Shown here: positions 1 through 11,250 of the stretch, piece after piece
How the letters are laid out: each line of letters opens with the position of its first letter
Position numbering within the stretch: position 1 is the stretch's first letter
NCBI GenBank assembly: GCA_017562135.1
Contig: QEYB01001208.1
Location: 434,001-498,000, forward strand
Source of the DNA: Dipylidium caninum
Lineage: Eukaryota > Platyhelminthes > Cestoda > Cyclophyllidea > Dipylidiidae
Length of the DNA stretch: 64,000 bases
Direction: 5' to 3'
The notes under the pieces: model-generated
Told to the model about the DNA's origin: nothing
The model's input: only the letters and a program-made list of their open reading frames with translations
The model's database searches: none
Position numbers and translations under genes: made by a program

Positions 1-1924
1 TTTGATATATGAAATGGGAATATGCGACACAAACCGACATGCTTTGTTGTAGTCCGAATACCACATGACAATTTCTAACATTTCGAATAGCCCACTTCGA
101 GAAATTAGTACCTGTGGCAGGGGATGTAAGTTACACTCACCTTTTAATTTATGGTAGCGAAATTCACCTTAAATGGATTATGGATGATACGATGGTCTTT
201 TAGGCTTCCCCTTACGTTAAATACGCGTGAGAACACCACTTTATCGCATATATAAAACTGAGGACACCGGATGAGGTTTGTAGCTATTTAACACTCAATC
301 GTCTGTTTAAAACTCGCGCGGAAAGCGCAGTTGAGTTTGCGAAAGCATAAAATGTACCCTCGGGCCTCCTTGATCCTTCCCCTGATCAAGCTACTGAGGT
401 GTTTTTAATCGAACGACTTACAAAGAGTGAAATGGTTCCTTTCGTTGAGTGTGTTCCTTGCGCCCGAAAGGAGGGCACTGAATCATGTAAGCCAACTCTC
501 GCAGAGCTGAAGAGCGGCATAGCCAATTAATAGGAAGTGGTTAATCCTCTTCAAAGATTAAGAAAGTAATCGCTCGTGCAGAAAGGAGTATGTAAAAAAC
601 AGAAAAGTCTATACCCGGTCGTGAATTTCCACGTCTACTAATCAGTTAACTTATTGGTGGGAAATAAATGTCACAAAGTGCTACAATAGGTCCTCTTTTA
701 ATGGGAGCATAAGGCACCACTGAATTCGTCTCATAAGAGGAACAAAGATTATATTGCTCGTATTACAGGTCCGAGAGATTATCGCTTTAATGGGTGTTGG
801 AACAGGTCTTTAGTGATAAAATACTACTATCATTTGATGTTAGGATTCAACTCAATCTGGATCACACAAGAATGGGGTACTGGCCCCACCTAGAACAATG
901 GGCATAAAAGGGTGAGGTCATGCATATATTTACTGTCTCTTCATGCATTAAGGGGCAGGGGACACGGCTGCTTTACCTTGAAGTCGACTTTCATTACTCA
1001 TCTTTGAGCACTATTGACAGGGTTTTAGTTAGAAAATACCAGTCAGCGTCATCTCCCCCGCCTTCTTCAAGCACCCTGTTTTGTGAACCGCGGTAGAGTT
1101 TCTTAAAGGGGGCGATGGATCGTTCTTCCCTAAACTCTAATTCCATCAAAGTTCAAATGTTCTTGAGTATTCCAGATTTATCGTTAAACTGTGCCATTCC
1201 CCGTCTGGAAGTTAACTGGATTATTACATGGATTAGATACATTCGTTATGGGCATGCGGCAGCATGGTGAATCAAAATTATGTAGTAACATGGCGACGTC
1301 AAACTGACGAAGTGGAGGAGGAAAAAAACAAGAGAAAAACGTTCCAAGACATAACCATTGAGTCAGGATACATTACAAAATACTTGGAGTAAGGGTTAAC
1401 ATTAAAAACCCCACAGTGTATTGAGAGAGAAGAAGCATCTGTACGGCCGAAGGTCTATTAACGGCAAAATGATGGAAGAGCAGCACTGAGGACCGTCAGA
1501 GGGGTCGAGATCCCTCCAACGCATGACTCGAAGGTTGCAGATGAGCACGACCGCTTCAAGCGAGGCTAAGCGCCTCATTCGCGGTGGCGTAGGCGGAGGA
1601 GCCCCGCTCGCCGGAAAATTGGCTTCGAAATGCCCTTCCGCACGGCCAGTCGGTCCGCGGATCCTCACTTACCGTAATAAGTTGATGCAAGGGGGAATAA
1701 ATGCGTAGAGTAAAGCACAAACTCCCATTTTTACAAACCATAAATGAGATGCGGATTGGTGGAGGCGGTGTTTTCCTTGAGCAGCGCCGACTCAATAGGC
1801 TTGTGGCGAGAAAATGTATGCATATTCTTGCCTCAATAGACTGTCAACAACGGACACTCGGTAGCCGGGCAACTGTCACCCCTAGAGACCGCTGAATGAG
1901 GGTTTGCGGAAGTAGGGGAGCGCG
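1..1924. other. 5' flank, no gene seen
   Basis: No convincing coding region, RNA gene or repeat array is visible. The first 1.4 kb has stop codons in all six frames at short intervals. Short frames between 1.4 and 1.9 kb lie at the edge of the GC-rich block and show no domain or hydrophobic pattern. The stretch could be intergenic, an intron or degraded repeat. It ends at the TATA box of the first four-TM gene. Confidence 0.5.
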
Positions 1925-1931
1925 TATATAA
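1925..1931 (+). promoter_or_regulatory. TATA box of first four-TM gene
   Basis: A TATATAA element sits in GC-rich surroundings 42 bases upstream of the ATG at 1967. That leaves room for a start site roughly 30 bases downstream and a very short leader. The same octamer, TATATAAG, precedes the gene at 11251. Confidence 0.6.
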
Positions 1932-1966
1932 GGGTCAGTTGGGCACAGACACCGAGTCAGGACGCG

Positions 1967-2377
1967 ATGCATCCGACGATAAGCATTGTGGCGGTGGCGG
2001 CGTCCTCCATCTCCCTCATCCTCGCCCTCTCCCTCCCCAAGTGGCCCTGCGGCGGCAGCATCTTCGGCCTCTGCAGCAAGGTGGCGGGCGGGCTGGGCAA
2101 CCACTACTTGGCTATCGGGGTGCTGCTCATCGTGGCAGTGCTGCTCTTCCTCGCCGTGCTGATAATTCTCCTCGTGGCGATGTTCTTGCAGACGCCCTCC
2201 TGGCTGGCCATCGTGGGCGCCGTCGCTTCCGCGGTCGCCTCGGTTTTCGCGGTCGCCGCGGTACTCCTCTTCACCGACAAGGCCAGCGTCTCGTGGAGCC
2301 CCTTCATGGCCATCGTGGGCACCACTGTGGGAGTCCAAATCACCGTAATGCTCATTCTGGCCCTCATTTTTAAGTAG
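1967..2377 (+). CDS. Small four-TM membrane protein, claudin/PMP22-like size
   Basis: This 136-residue single-exon frame encodes an almost entirely hydrophobic protein. Four membrane segments lie at about residues 5-25, 47-72, 79-102 and 113-134. The first loop carries W-P-C followed eight residues later by a second cysteine in GLC, which loosely recalls the W/GLW/C-C signature of claudin/PMP22-type proteins. I infer a tetraspan membrane protein but cannot assign a family. The start is the first ATG after a TATA box (1925), and an AATAAA lies about 100 bases past the stop (2481), so the whole transcription unit is under 600 bases and has no intron. Codons are strongly G/C-ending, like the neighbouring genes at 3114 and 11251. 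Overlapping long frames on both strands are shadows of this GC-rich CDS. A distant claudin or a lineage-specific tetraspan protein both remain possible. Confidence 0.7.
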   Translation: MHPTISIVAVAASSISLILALSLPKWPCGGSIFGLCSKVAGGLGNHYLAIGVLLIVAVLLFLAVLIILLVAMFLQTPSWLAIVGAVASAVASVFAVAAVLLFTDKASVSWSPFMAIVGTTVGVQITVMLILALIFK

Positions 2378-2480
2378 TCCTAGCCGCCGCAAGCGCCAGA
2401 CTACCACTTGGGGAGGCCGTTCTACCGCCCCAGCCATCGGAGGCATCTGACTTTGTGCACCAAAACCACCTCTTTCCGTA

Positions 2481-2486
2481 AATAAA
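2481..2486 (+). promoter_or_regulatory. Polyadenylation signal of first four-TM gene
   Basis: A canonical AATAAA lies 103 bases after the TAG of the four-TM gene, in locally AT-richer sequence. Confidence 0.55.
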
Positions 2487-3113
2487 CACTGGCATCCTTG
2501 CGCCTGTTTTCTATACTTAAGACACGTGCAATGCCCGATAGGCGAGGGTCGTTGCCTCGGGTGGCCAAAGGTTGAGTCTGCACTCTGCCCAGCGGACGTC
2601 CTGGCGGGGGGCGGACAAAACTGCGGGGCAGACCTGGACCGCAGTGGACTTTCCGCAGAGCCTGGGGAAGCGCATGCGCCAGCGAGGTTGGCTGCCGCCA
2701 CCGCTCGCAGGCGGGAGGCCTCACCGCGCCTCCTACGCATCACGCGCTGACGTGCCGTCGCCTGAGGGGAGGCGGAGCGGGTGGCGGCGCACCCGGAGAG
2801 CTCAACTTCTCGCCATCGGCAAATGGCGGCGAGGTGAGCAGCGGGTGGCGGAGACTGGCTCCTGGCAAATGACGTGAGGCGTGTGAAAGCACACGTTTGG
2901 CAAGAGGTCAGCCCGAGATCGCGGTGCTGCCAAGCCGACGAGGCCTCCAATGGGGCGCGAGGCGGCTCCGCACGCGCGTCTACACAGTTGCTGCCGAATG
3001 ATTGCCGTCGTTCAATACTGCAGCACGCGCCGGAGGCGGTGGCGACAGAGCACACAAGTCCTGGGGCCATAAAGACGACATTGCGGTGATCGCGCGCCTC
3101 ATTCACTGCCTTC
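2487..3113. other. GC-rich spacer and promoter between two four-TM genes
   Basis: CpG-rich spacer with no domain-bearing frame. A TATA-like CCATAAAG occurs at 3067-3074, about 40 bases before the ATG at 3114, a spacing like that in the other two four-TM genes. Confidence 0.45.
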
Positions 3114-3866
3114 ATGATGCACCATTGTGCGCCATTAAGCAACCTCAGCCCGGTCCAACGACGCCACATCGCGTTCGGAATGATCCTCATCTTCTTCACC
3201 ATCGCCCTCATCATAGCCGAGGCCAAGCGGTCGAGCACCTCCTTCGTGGGCTACTGGGTGGGGGGCGTGGGCCTTCCTCCCGCGGCGCTCGCCATCGCCA
3301 GCGGAGTCAAGCCGAACCGGATCCTCCTCATTGTCGCCTGCGTCTGCGACTTCCTCTCTGCCTGCGTCTCTGTGTCCGGCGCCATTCTCGCGCTCGTCTT
3401 TTTCTCCGTCCAGGTCTACGCGGTCGGATGGCTTTCTGTCATCCTCACGACCTTCCTCCTCTACCACGGTTTCGCCACTTTCGGCGAACTCAATTTCTGT
3501 TGCAGAATAGCCGTATTTGAAATGTCGGAAGAGGCGTCGGACGAGTTAACTCGTAACCACCGGGAACGAAATTTGCCAGCGCCTCCAATTGGCTTCTTCA
3601 TGCCTAACGAGGTGCCGAAACCACCGAGTTATGACCAACTCTCCGTCCGAGGTGATCCACCAGCCTACAGCGACGTCTCCTCCCGGATCTCTGTCCCGTT
3701 GTCAACTCCGCCGCCGCCACCGCCTCCGCCGCTGCCGCTGAGCGCGCCGTTTGGCCTCGTGGGACGGCGAAGGAACCGATCGCCTCCCCTGACCCGACCT
3801 CCGGGGCGCGCGCGACGATCGCGTCAAAGGTCCCATTCCACGTCGGACTTTTCCAGCCGCAGGTGA
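3114..3866 (+). CDS. LAPTM-like four-TM protein with two PPxY motifs (paralogue A)
   Basis: Single-exon, 250 residues. Four membrane segments are visible at about 20-38, 44-66, 69-97 and 103-130, followed by a long cytoplasmic tail. The tail has PPSYDQL (170-176) and PPAYSDV (182-188). Each combines a PPxY motif, which family knowledge links to WW domains of NEDD4-type ligases, with an overlapping YxxPhi signal, which is read by AP complexes. Then come eight consecutive prolines (199-206) and an Arg/Ser-rich end. It shares QRRH before TM1, VGYWVG before TM2, GWL and LIYH/LLYH in TM4, and the tail block DEVPK/NEVPK with the gene at 11251, so the two are paralogues. The topology with PY motifs in the C-tail resembles LAPTM4/5 lysosomal proteins; this is inference, and MARVEL-like families are alternatives. 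The start is the first of two adjacent ATGs. Confidence 0.75.
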   Translation: MMHHCAPLSNLSPVQRRHIAFGMILIFFTIALIIAEAKRSSTSFVGYWVGGVGLPPAALAIASGVKPNRILLIVACVCDFLSACVSVSGAILALVFFSVQVYAVGWLSVILTTFLLYHGFATFGELNFCCRIAVFEMSEEASDELTRNHRERNLPAPPIGFFMPNEVPKPPSYDQLSVRGDPPAYSDVSSRISVPLSTPPPPPPPPLPLSAPFGLVGRRRNRSPPLTRPPGRARRSRQRSHSTSDFSSRR

Positions 3867-6800
3867 GCGGATGCGACGCAGAGGGCGATGGCAGCTGCGA
3901 CCTAAAACTGGCAACATAAATACGCTTAAAAGACGAAACGTGTGGGGATGTGGGAGTGTGCGATGAAGACGGTAGGCTTTCATCTCAAACTCCTGAGTGT
4001 GTACAGTCATGAGACCCTCCTCAAAAATGTCTTTCATTTGTATTTCCGTTAATTGACTGACTGGGTGAATAATCGTGTGCGTTTGTGTGGTGGATTTTAT
4101 CGCAGCCGATCACGTGTGTCGTTCTTCGGCTCCTCCGGGAATCCTTCTCCGCTGCCTACGCCATGCGGTTGTCCACAGGTCGGAAGCTGTCTGGCCTCCT
4201 CGTACGCGAAAAGGGTGGCGTCGCGCCCAGCCCTTGAGTTTACGCGAAGCCGGGCCCACGAGCGCGGGTTCAGCGGGGCACCAGCGCCGCCCAGCCCGGT
4301 GGCGGGAGGCGGCGGTTGCCACGAGCACGTTGGGGTGCGGTGGGGGACCGAGCAGCACCGCTCAGTCATGCGAGGCTGGGAATTTTGACAGGCGAAGAAA
4401 TGAGGCACTGGGAGGCTCTTGTCGGCCTTCCGCCGAGGGAGCGGGGCACGTAGGCACAGTGCGCACCAGCGGTGCTGTTTCGGGTGATGGGGCCGCAAAG
4501 CCCGGCGTCACGAGGGCGCGGACGGGTTGCCAAGCGGAAGTCCACGCCGCCAAGCCCTGTGCACCGAGTTGTGCTTGCGCACATCTTCCCGCAGCCGGCG
4601 GGGTGTGTTCGTCAAGCGAGGCGCCCGGTCCTCATATCACAAGGCAGGAGTTCGCGCGGGGCCGCGGCCCACTCGGGCGAGCGGCGTCGGGGAATGACAC
4701 GGTCAACTCTTCCAACGACTCGCCCTGCAAGTCGTTGGGTGAAAGTGGGGCAGCTGAGGTGAGTTACCGCAGACGCCCAGTTTGATAGTTCGCGGATCGC
4801 GGCTCCGCGGGCAGACACGTCTTTAGTTGACAGAATGGAGTCTCTCGCCTGCCTGCCTGCACCGAGGGCTAATTCTGACATCCCACGAGCCATGGCGGCA
4901 CAAACACGGGTTTGCGGGGCCGGGGGGGGCGTCAACAAAAGTAAAATCGTGCAGGTGTGAAGTGGCACACGTGAGAGAAGCATTCCATTGCAAGACGCTG
5001 CCTCATGCACCAGTTAACGGGCTCCGAGGGGGTCTCACCAGGCCGGCAAATCCTTGTGGGTGCGCATTCGCCACTGACAGCTCGGCAAAAGTGGCCGCAC
5101 GACGCTCGCGCCGCCGAGTCCCACCGCATGGAGCGGTTGCACGACTTGGTCGCGGTCTGGTCTCTGGGCCTCTGGAAGCCACAAGGGTGTTCGTCAGGGG
5201 AGTTGGCGTTGAGGAAAAGGCAAATCATTAAGCCCTCGCGTTCAGCAGGGTCGCGGTGGGAGGGAGGAGGAGGGGGAGGCGAGGTGGGGATTAAAAACCC
5301 TTTTTTGTGGTAACAGCACGATGCATCTCCACCGAATGAGGCGCAACCTTCGCCTAGAAAGGGGGAATGGGAGGGTTGGGCCGGAGAGGAAACAGACATC
5401 TACGCTCAGATGCGTGCGTTCTGATGCGACGTCAACGCGGAAATGAAGGGACGCTCCGGTGCGCGTAAGGGTGGCCGCTGCGGCCTCTGCTCGCGCGCCT
5501 GAGACGTCTGCGGGAGTTTTCCCCGTCACACGCCGAAGGCCTCAACTGGAGGCAGATCGGGCAGACGACCTCGTCTGGGGAGTCAGGCAGCACCAAACGT
5601 GCGGCAGAAGTCATCGCGGGTGCATCGAAAGCGACGGACAGTTATTTTCCGACTTCGTTGCGAGTGCGCACGCGAGACGCTACACGTCATACAGTGTGAA
5701 ATGCCTCGGGGATGGCGTGCGTTGTTGACGTGTGGCGATCCACGTGAGGGAGGAGAACGGGAGCCTCGACGACCGCCGCGGGGCACGGGCAGCCGAGGCG
5801 GAGGCGAGGCCTCCCGCGGACAGGAGAAGCTGCCACGGACGCCGGGGCGAGGAGCCTCGTCCGCCTCGGTGAGGCCGCCAAAGCGGGTGGGGGCAACTTT
5901 TGCCCAACATGTTGACTGCTCAGGTGCGTGTGGGTGTCACTCAAAACGAGAATGCATAAATTAGCATGAAAAGTAGGCTAAGTTGGGGGTGGGGGCGGTG
6001 TGGTTGAGTGATTGGGGAGAAGCGGGGAGTGCAGAAGGGAGGACGCGTAGCCCATGTGACACGCAAAGACTCGGTTGCACAAGAGACAGAGTCGGGGCGC
6101 TGACGGCGAGGAGGAACGCGAGGAGGCTGGAAGTCCTCCCGCCGACCCCACCGCGGCTGGGGGCGGACTTGTCCGAAACGCGAGGGAAGCGGCTCCGTCC
6201 GGGCCCTAGAAGGCCGCCCTCGATCCTGAGGCAGGAACGCGCGACAGCCCAGACGTCGCAGCACTTGGCGTGGCTGCTCAGCAGGTTGTCTGTTAAGCCG
6301 CAAATACGTACGTCGGAGCACGTGACCCCGTTGCTTGGTGAAACCAGCGCCCGCATAGACGCCGCTTCACCGCCACGGCGGCGGTGGCGGCCGCGGGCGG
6401 CATACAAAAGTGCCCGACGAGTGTGTGGGCGCGCGGAGGCGTAGCGAGGACGCCGCATTTCGCCTGCGCCGCCGGCGACGGCGCCAGAAGGGCAGGTCGG
6501 AGCCGGGAACGGTCTGGATTCCCTCGCGGCGCCCGACGGCGGCGTGGTGCGCGCGGGGATCACGAGACGTCTCCTCAGAGACGCGCACACAACCCGCCAA
6601 GGTCAGTCTAGGTGTCGCGAGAAGTGAGGTTAGTTTTCACAACACGGAGCGCAAATTAGAGAGGCCGCTGGGTGTCTGCGTCGGCAAGCGGTGCACCGCC
6701 CCGCCCCGCATCGCCCCTCGTCGCGCCGCGCCGGCGTGGGTGAAGAAGCGCGGTCGCGGTGAGCTCCTCGAGCAACCCTAAGGCGGGGGCGGGGGGGGTT

Positions 6801-9800
6801 GCAGGGCGGCCGAGGCCCCCACGGGCGCAGCTGCTCGTGGCCACGTTCACGTGGAACAAAGTCGGAACAATACTTTTCCGGCTGCACAAGCATGTCGGTT
6901 GCAGCGCAGGCGCTTGTCGTTTCGGTCGCGAGGGGTGCGTGGCAAGAACATTTCCATTTCGGTCTCGTCGCAGTAGCGTGGTGGAAATGAAATGGGACAG
7001 TCCGTCTTCCCGTAGAATGGGGTAACCTCGTGCTCGCACTGTTGGGCAAGACGCCAGCTCGTCTTCGGAACGTCGCCTCGCAGTCAGGAAAAAAGTTTTT
7101 GCGTGGCCATGGGCTTTCAGGTAAAATAGGGAGACGTGGGAGGTGAGCATTGCTGGTGGAGTCAATTCGGTGAAAAGTCAGAGTGGCGACGACGTGGAAG
7201 CGGAGGCGCACCGCGAGCGCGTTGATTGGCTCCTCGGCGCACAACGAGTCGCTTGTGTGGCAGAGAGCGCTTTGCGCGGAAGAACTCGGCGAGTCCACCG
7301 CCGCCGCCGCCGGCGTGTGGCACCGAGCGGCGCGCGGCCGCAGCCACACAGCGACGCGGGCGCGAGGTCCGCCGTACCCTTTGACAGTCGGATGAAGCCC
7401 CTTCTGCGCGCCGTAGCGCAGGCCGACGTGCCGCGTCCAGCGCGATGACAGGAGAGGGTGACGTGGGCTCCGCTGGGGCTCTCCTCGGGACGCGCAGCGC
7501 CGCGTCGTGTTTTTCCCACAATCGGGGCGTGAGGTTATTGCGGTGGGGTCGGACAAATGAGATGCGCATCATTAGACGGCGCCGAAACGCCGAGGCGGCA
7601 CGAGCCGAGCGTGGGAGCAGCGACGACCCACCCCACGCGCCGGCTCTCACCTCATTCCCGTGTGACACGCCGGAGGAGGGAAGGTGAGAACTCGTAACTT
7701 TGCCTGGTGGAGAGCGGCCCATCACCGAGTGTCGGAGGCAGGCGAAGGTGAATTGTTGCAAGTTTTTTCCTCAAAATAAACCTTACTGCGCGCGTTTGAG
7801 TGGTAAGGAGCCCGTCAACACCCGCAGGCGGTGTCATTTCAGCGGTGCTGCGCATTTGGCGCACTCGACTCGCTCCGCGAGGGGCAGAAGGTTCGAGGGC
7901 CACACAGTCGGCTGGGGCGCTGCTCCGCCGCATGACCCGATTGGTGCAGGGGTTCGGGGAGGCTCCGCTCCAAACGGAGCCAGCATCAAATGGCTCGAGC
8001 TTCGACGGGCGACAGCAGACCACACCAAGACTTTGGCCTCCCGGCTCCGAGCCCCCGTTATCCTCGGAATGACCACCGCTCCTCTCCTTCAGTGCCCGCC
8101 CCTCGTCGGCCGATTGTGCCACACATCGCTGGAGCAACTACTGGTCTTGTGAGGCGAAATTGAATGCCCCCGGAACTGAGTGCCTCGCAGCGACAAGAAG
8201 GAAGCAGAGCGGACGGGAAGGTCCGACGAAGGCTCGTCCCTGAGGGAAGCAGCGAGGAGGCTCTTCCGCCTCCCCCTCCCCCTCCCCTCCCCTCGCCAGC
8301 CCCCGCCTCTTCTCGCGAGCGGGCAAAGGGAGTCCATGGTGGGTGGCGCTTCTTCGCCACGTGAGGCCTCGCCAGAGGTGCCTGGGCTGTTCTCCACCGC
8401 GAGCAGTTCGGCGAAGCACTCGAGGGCTGCGGGCAACACCGCCCCTCGCCGGTCGCCTGAGAAGCGGCGATCGCCGGCGTTGGTGTGGGCCGTGTGGCGT
8501 GACAAGAGGCGCCTCGCCCCGCCCCCCGGGGGCATTAACTCGTGGCGCGGCGGACGAGGTTCCACCCCGCCGGGGGAGGACGCGCAACTCACGTCGGCAG
8601 CGAATGTCCCCCGAATCGCGTCGCCGGCGGAGGGGACTCGAGTGCGACCACAGCTGCGACTCGGGAACACGGCGGCCAGTGCTGCCTCTCCCCCCGTCCG
8701 CCTTCCCCCCCCCCGCCACGGCCAGCAGGATCATTTAATGTAAGGAGATACTGCCTGTTTTTGCCGACGACCTTTTGCCATTGTTCAGGCAGTGTCACTA
8801 ACTCCACTTCCACAAAGTCTCAAATCTTTGCTATGACAATTGAAGTTAGCGTGGTTTGACATCATTAACGCCATCAAGAAGTGCGCCATTTGAGGGGCTC
8901 TCTGCACGGCCGGACGAAATAAATGGCGGTGCGAAGGTGCACGGTCAGGACCACACGGCGGATGCGTCGACGATCTCGGCCCAAATTCCACAATTTTTTT
9001 GGCGAGGCAGACCAAAGAGGTGTGGGGCGTCGCGTTGCCATGGCGGACGACAACGCCCGCCCGACGATTTGCCACTTGCGGCCGCTTCGTCCGAGTCGAT
9101 TGCATCGCTCGCCTTGGCGCCTTGTTGGACGTGCACGTTTGCGAATTGGTGGTTTGATTGTTTTGGCAAAAAAGTTCAAGTGCAGAATTCGGCCACAAAA
9201 ATCCCTCCGAACTGACACCATCGTCGCTTCGCGGTGAATCTCTCCTTTTGACGTCGTCTGGACCGGCTCTTCAGGCATCGGCCACGGCCTCTCCCACCTT
9301 TCGTCGCGAGGAGGGAGTCTTTGCAGAAGTGGATCAACTGTCTTCCCCTTCCCCTTCCCTTTCCCTTCCCCTTCTCCCTTTCCCCTCTCGGGTGCAACTA
9401 GTCGCGGATGCTGCCGTGCGCCTGAGACCGACTTTCCTCACACACAGCGTCTCGGCTCCTCTGCGCCATCGCGTGTTTGATGTCTTCTGACGATGCGAGA
9501 GCCGCCACTGGCCCTGGCCGGTGTGGTTCTCGTCGACTTCAACTGGACGAGCGGCCGACCAGGTCGTTGGGCCTCTTTTTTCAGTGGAAAACGGAAAACC
9601 AGAACGGAATTGGCAAACCACTTTTGAGGCTGCCCTTCTTTCAAGACTCCGTTCTCATCCGCGGCACAAAACGCCTTTTTCGCTGGCGCTGCGTTCTCGC
9701 CTTTTGGGAAATAATACGGCAGTAAAGTGTGGCTCAAGTACACGTCCCGTCGCTCCACTTTCTATTACTAAATGAAAGGCGGAAGACCGAACAATGGGCA

Positions 9801-11196
9801 CCCTGAACCCGTCAAACGAAACAAAAGACCGCGTAAAATCCACCAGTCGACAGAATCCGCAACCACTTAGCTGCCAACCCAGACATAAAATCGCCTGCAA
9901 AAGGACATCCTTTCGAGTCTTCGGCGCTATTTGCGAGGCGCGGCGTGGCGTGACGAGGCGGCCGAGCTCGCGTAGCGTCTCCTGCGAATCCTGGGGCGTG
10001 CGTCCCCTCCCTGAATGCAAAAGCCGCGCGTCGGGTAGCCCGGACAGACTCCGCGGCCCTCGACTCGTCCGCTTGTCCCGCCCAGCGAGTACACGGATGG
10101 GCAGAGTCCGCCGCGGCGTCCACGCGCGGCTGCCGTTGCGCTGCGCATCCCCTCCAGAGTGGGCCGGCGAAGCTGCCTCTTCCACCTCGCCACGCGAGCG
10201 CACGCCGCGTGCAAAGGTCACGGCGGCGTGGGAATCAGCGAAACGCAGTGTTGGTCACGCAGTGAGCAACTGACACAAGGTCTTCTTCGGGGCCCAAATG
10301 CTCTTCTCCACCGTGCCTGCGTGAATGAATCCGTTGCACGCGCACGGAGTGAGGGAAAGCGAGAGAGAGAAGTGGTCTTAACGCCACATTCACTCACACA
10401 TCCACGCTCAGTTTGCGTGGTTTGCCGTCGTCGCCCCTACCGCGACAGCCATAAAATTTGGCGGCGACAGTGGCGAGAGCCCCGAGAAGGCGGCGCTTCG
10501 TGCATCCGACGAGTTGAGGTGGAACCATCACCTGGGAGGCCTCATCGTCTCGTCCGGGCCAAGAACATTCGCGACGGACGGGTTTCGTGCGGGGCACCGC
10601 CCGAGCGCAGACGAGAGTTCGGGCAGCTCTGACCGGGGCGCACTAGAAGAGACGAGCTCGGAAAGCGACATTCGAGGGGCCATGCGATCCTTCGAGCCTC
10701 CCTCCCCCGCCGCACCTCGCGGTCACCGGCCGCGTTCTGGGCGGGTTCCACCGCCCCCCGTTCCGGCTCTCCCTTTGGCGCCGGGGAGGAGTTTGGACGC
10801 GTGGAGACGGAGCGTCAGGCCTTTCGCTGCCTTTGGACGCCGCGGCCCCACTCCGGCCTTTCGCAGCCCCAGACGATGCGGAAAATGCGGAGCTGATGGA
10901 GGCAGCGAGGTGAATCGCGGCTCTCGGCGGGGAAAAGTGCTTTCTCCTCCTGAAATTTGTCACGCATGCAGGTTGCGCTGGTCTCGTCATTCGCAACGAT
11001 GTAACACACACTTCTAATTTGATTATATTCACCCCCCCGCAGAAGTCACTTCCAGCGCCTCTCACGCCCTCCCCGCCTCCCGCTCGCTCGCCTTCTTTCT
11101 CGCGCTCGTCGCGATGCAGTCCGCAAGCCCAAGGTCGTTTCTCGCGGAGCCAGCCAATTGCGGAGGGACGCGGCGACACCCAATCGGCACCGAAAT
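3867..11196. other. 7.3-kb GC-rich, CpG-dense interval without supported gene
   Basis: High GC makes stop codons rare, so long frames overlap on both strands, for example 6630-7556 minus and 8138-8734 minus. Their products are Arg/Pro/Ala/Gly-rich with no domain, membrane pattern or conserved motif, and none has a convincing start context. Purine or pyrimidine tracts occur at about 5254-5290 (G/A) and 9341-9388 (C/T). I see no RNA gene. Further short single-exon genes like those flanking the interval could hide here, but none could be supported. Confidence 0.5.
9341..9388. repeat. CCCTT/TTCCC pyrimidine tract
   Basis: Nearly uninterrupted C/T on the + strand built from imperfect TTCCCC/TTCCCT hexamers. 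It is a low-complexity tract, and the purine strand has G-runs spaced suitably for quadruplex formation. Confidence 0.7.
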
Positions 11197-11204
11197 TATA
11201 TAAG
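11197..11204 (+). promoter_or_regulatory. TATA box of poly-Cys four-TM gene
   Basis: TATATAAG lies 47 bases before the last bases ahead of the ATG at 11251. It is identical to the octamer upstream of the gene at 1967, in a GC-rich setting where it stands out. Confidence 0.6.
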
Positions 11205-11250
11205 AGGCTCGTCGACGCAGGTCCGCACTGTCAACAACGAGGACGCAAGG

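Noticed and set aside
1844..3238. 464-codon minus-strand frame
   Set aside because: It is antisense to the four-TM genes at 1967 and 3114 in GC-rich DNA. The product is Arg/Ala/Gly/His-rich with no domain, and the opposite strand has promoters, membrane pattern and paralogy.
6630..7556. 308-codon minus-strand frame in the GC-rich block
   Set aside because: Low stop density from high GC explains its length. Composition is unlike the real genes here, and overlapping frames on the + strand are equally open.
8089..8743. Mutually overlapping frames of about 190 codons on both strands
   Set aside because: All are Arg/Pro/Gly-rich without motifs, and no frame is favoured over another.
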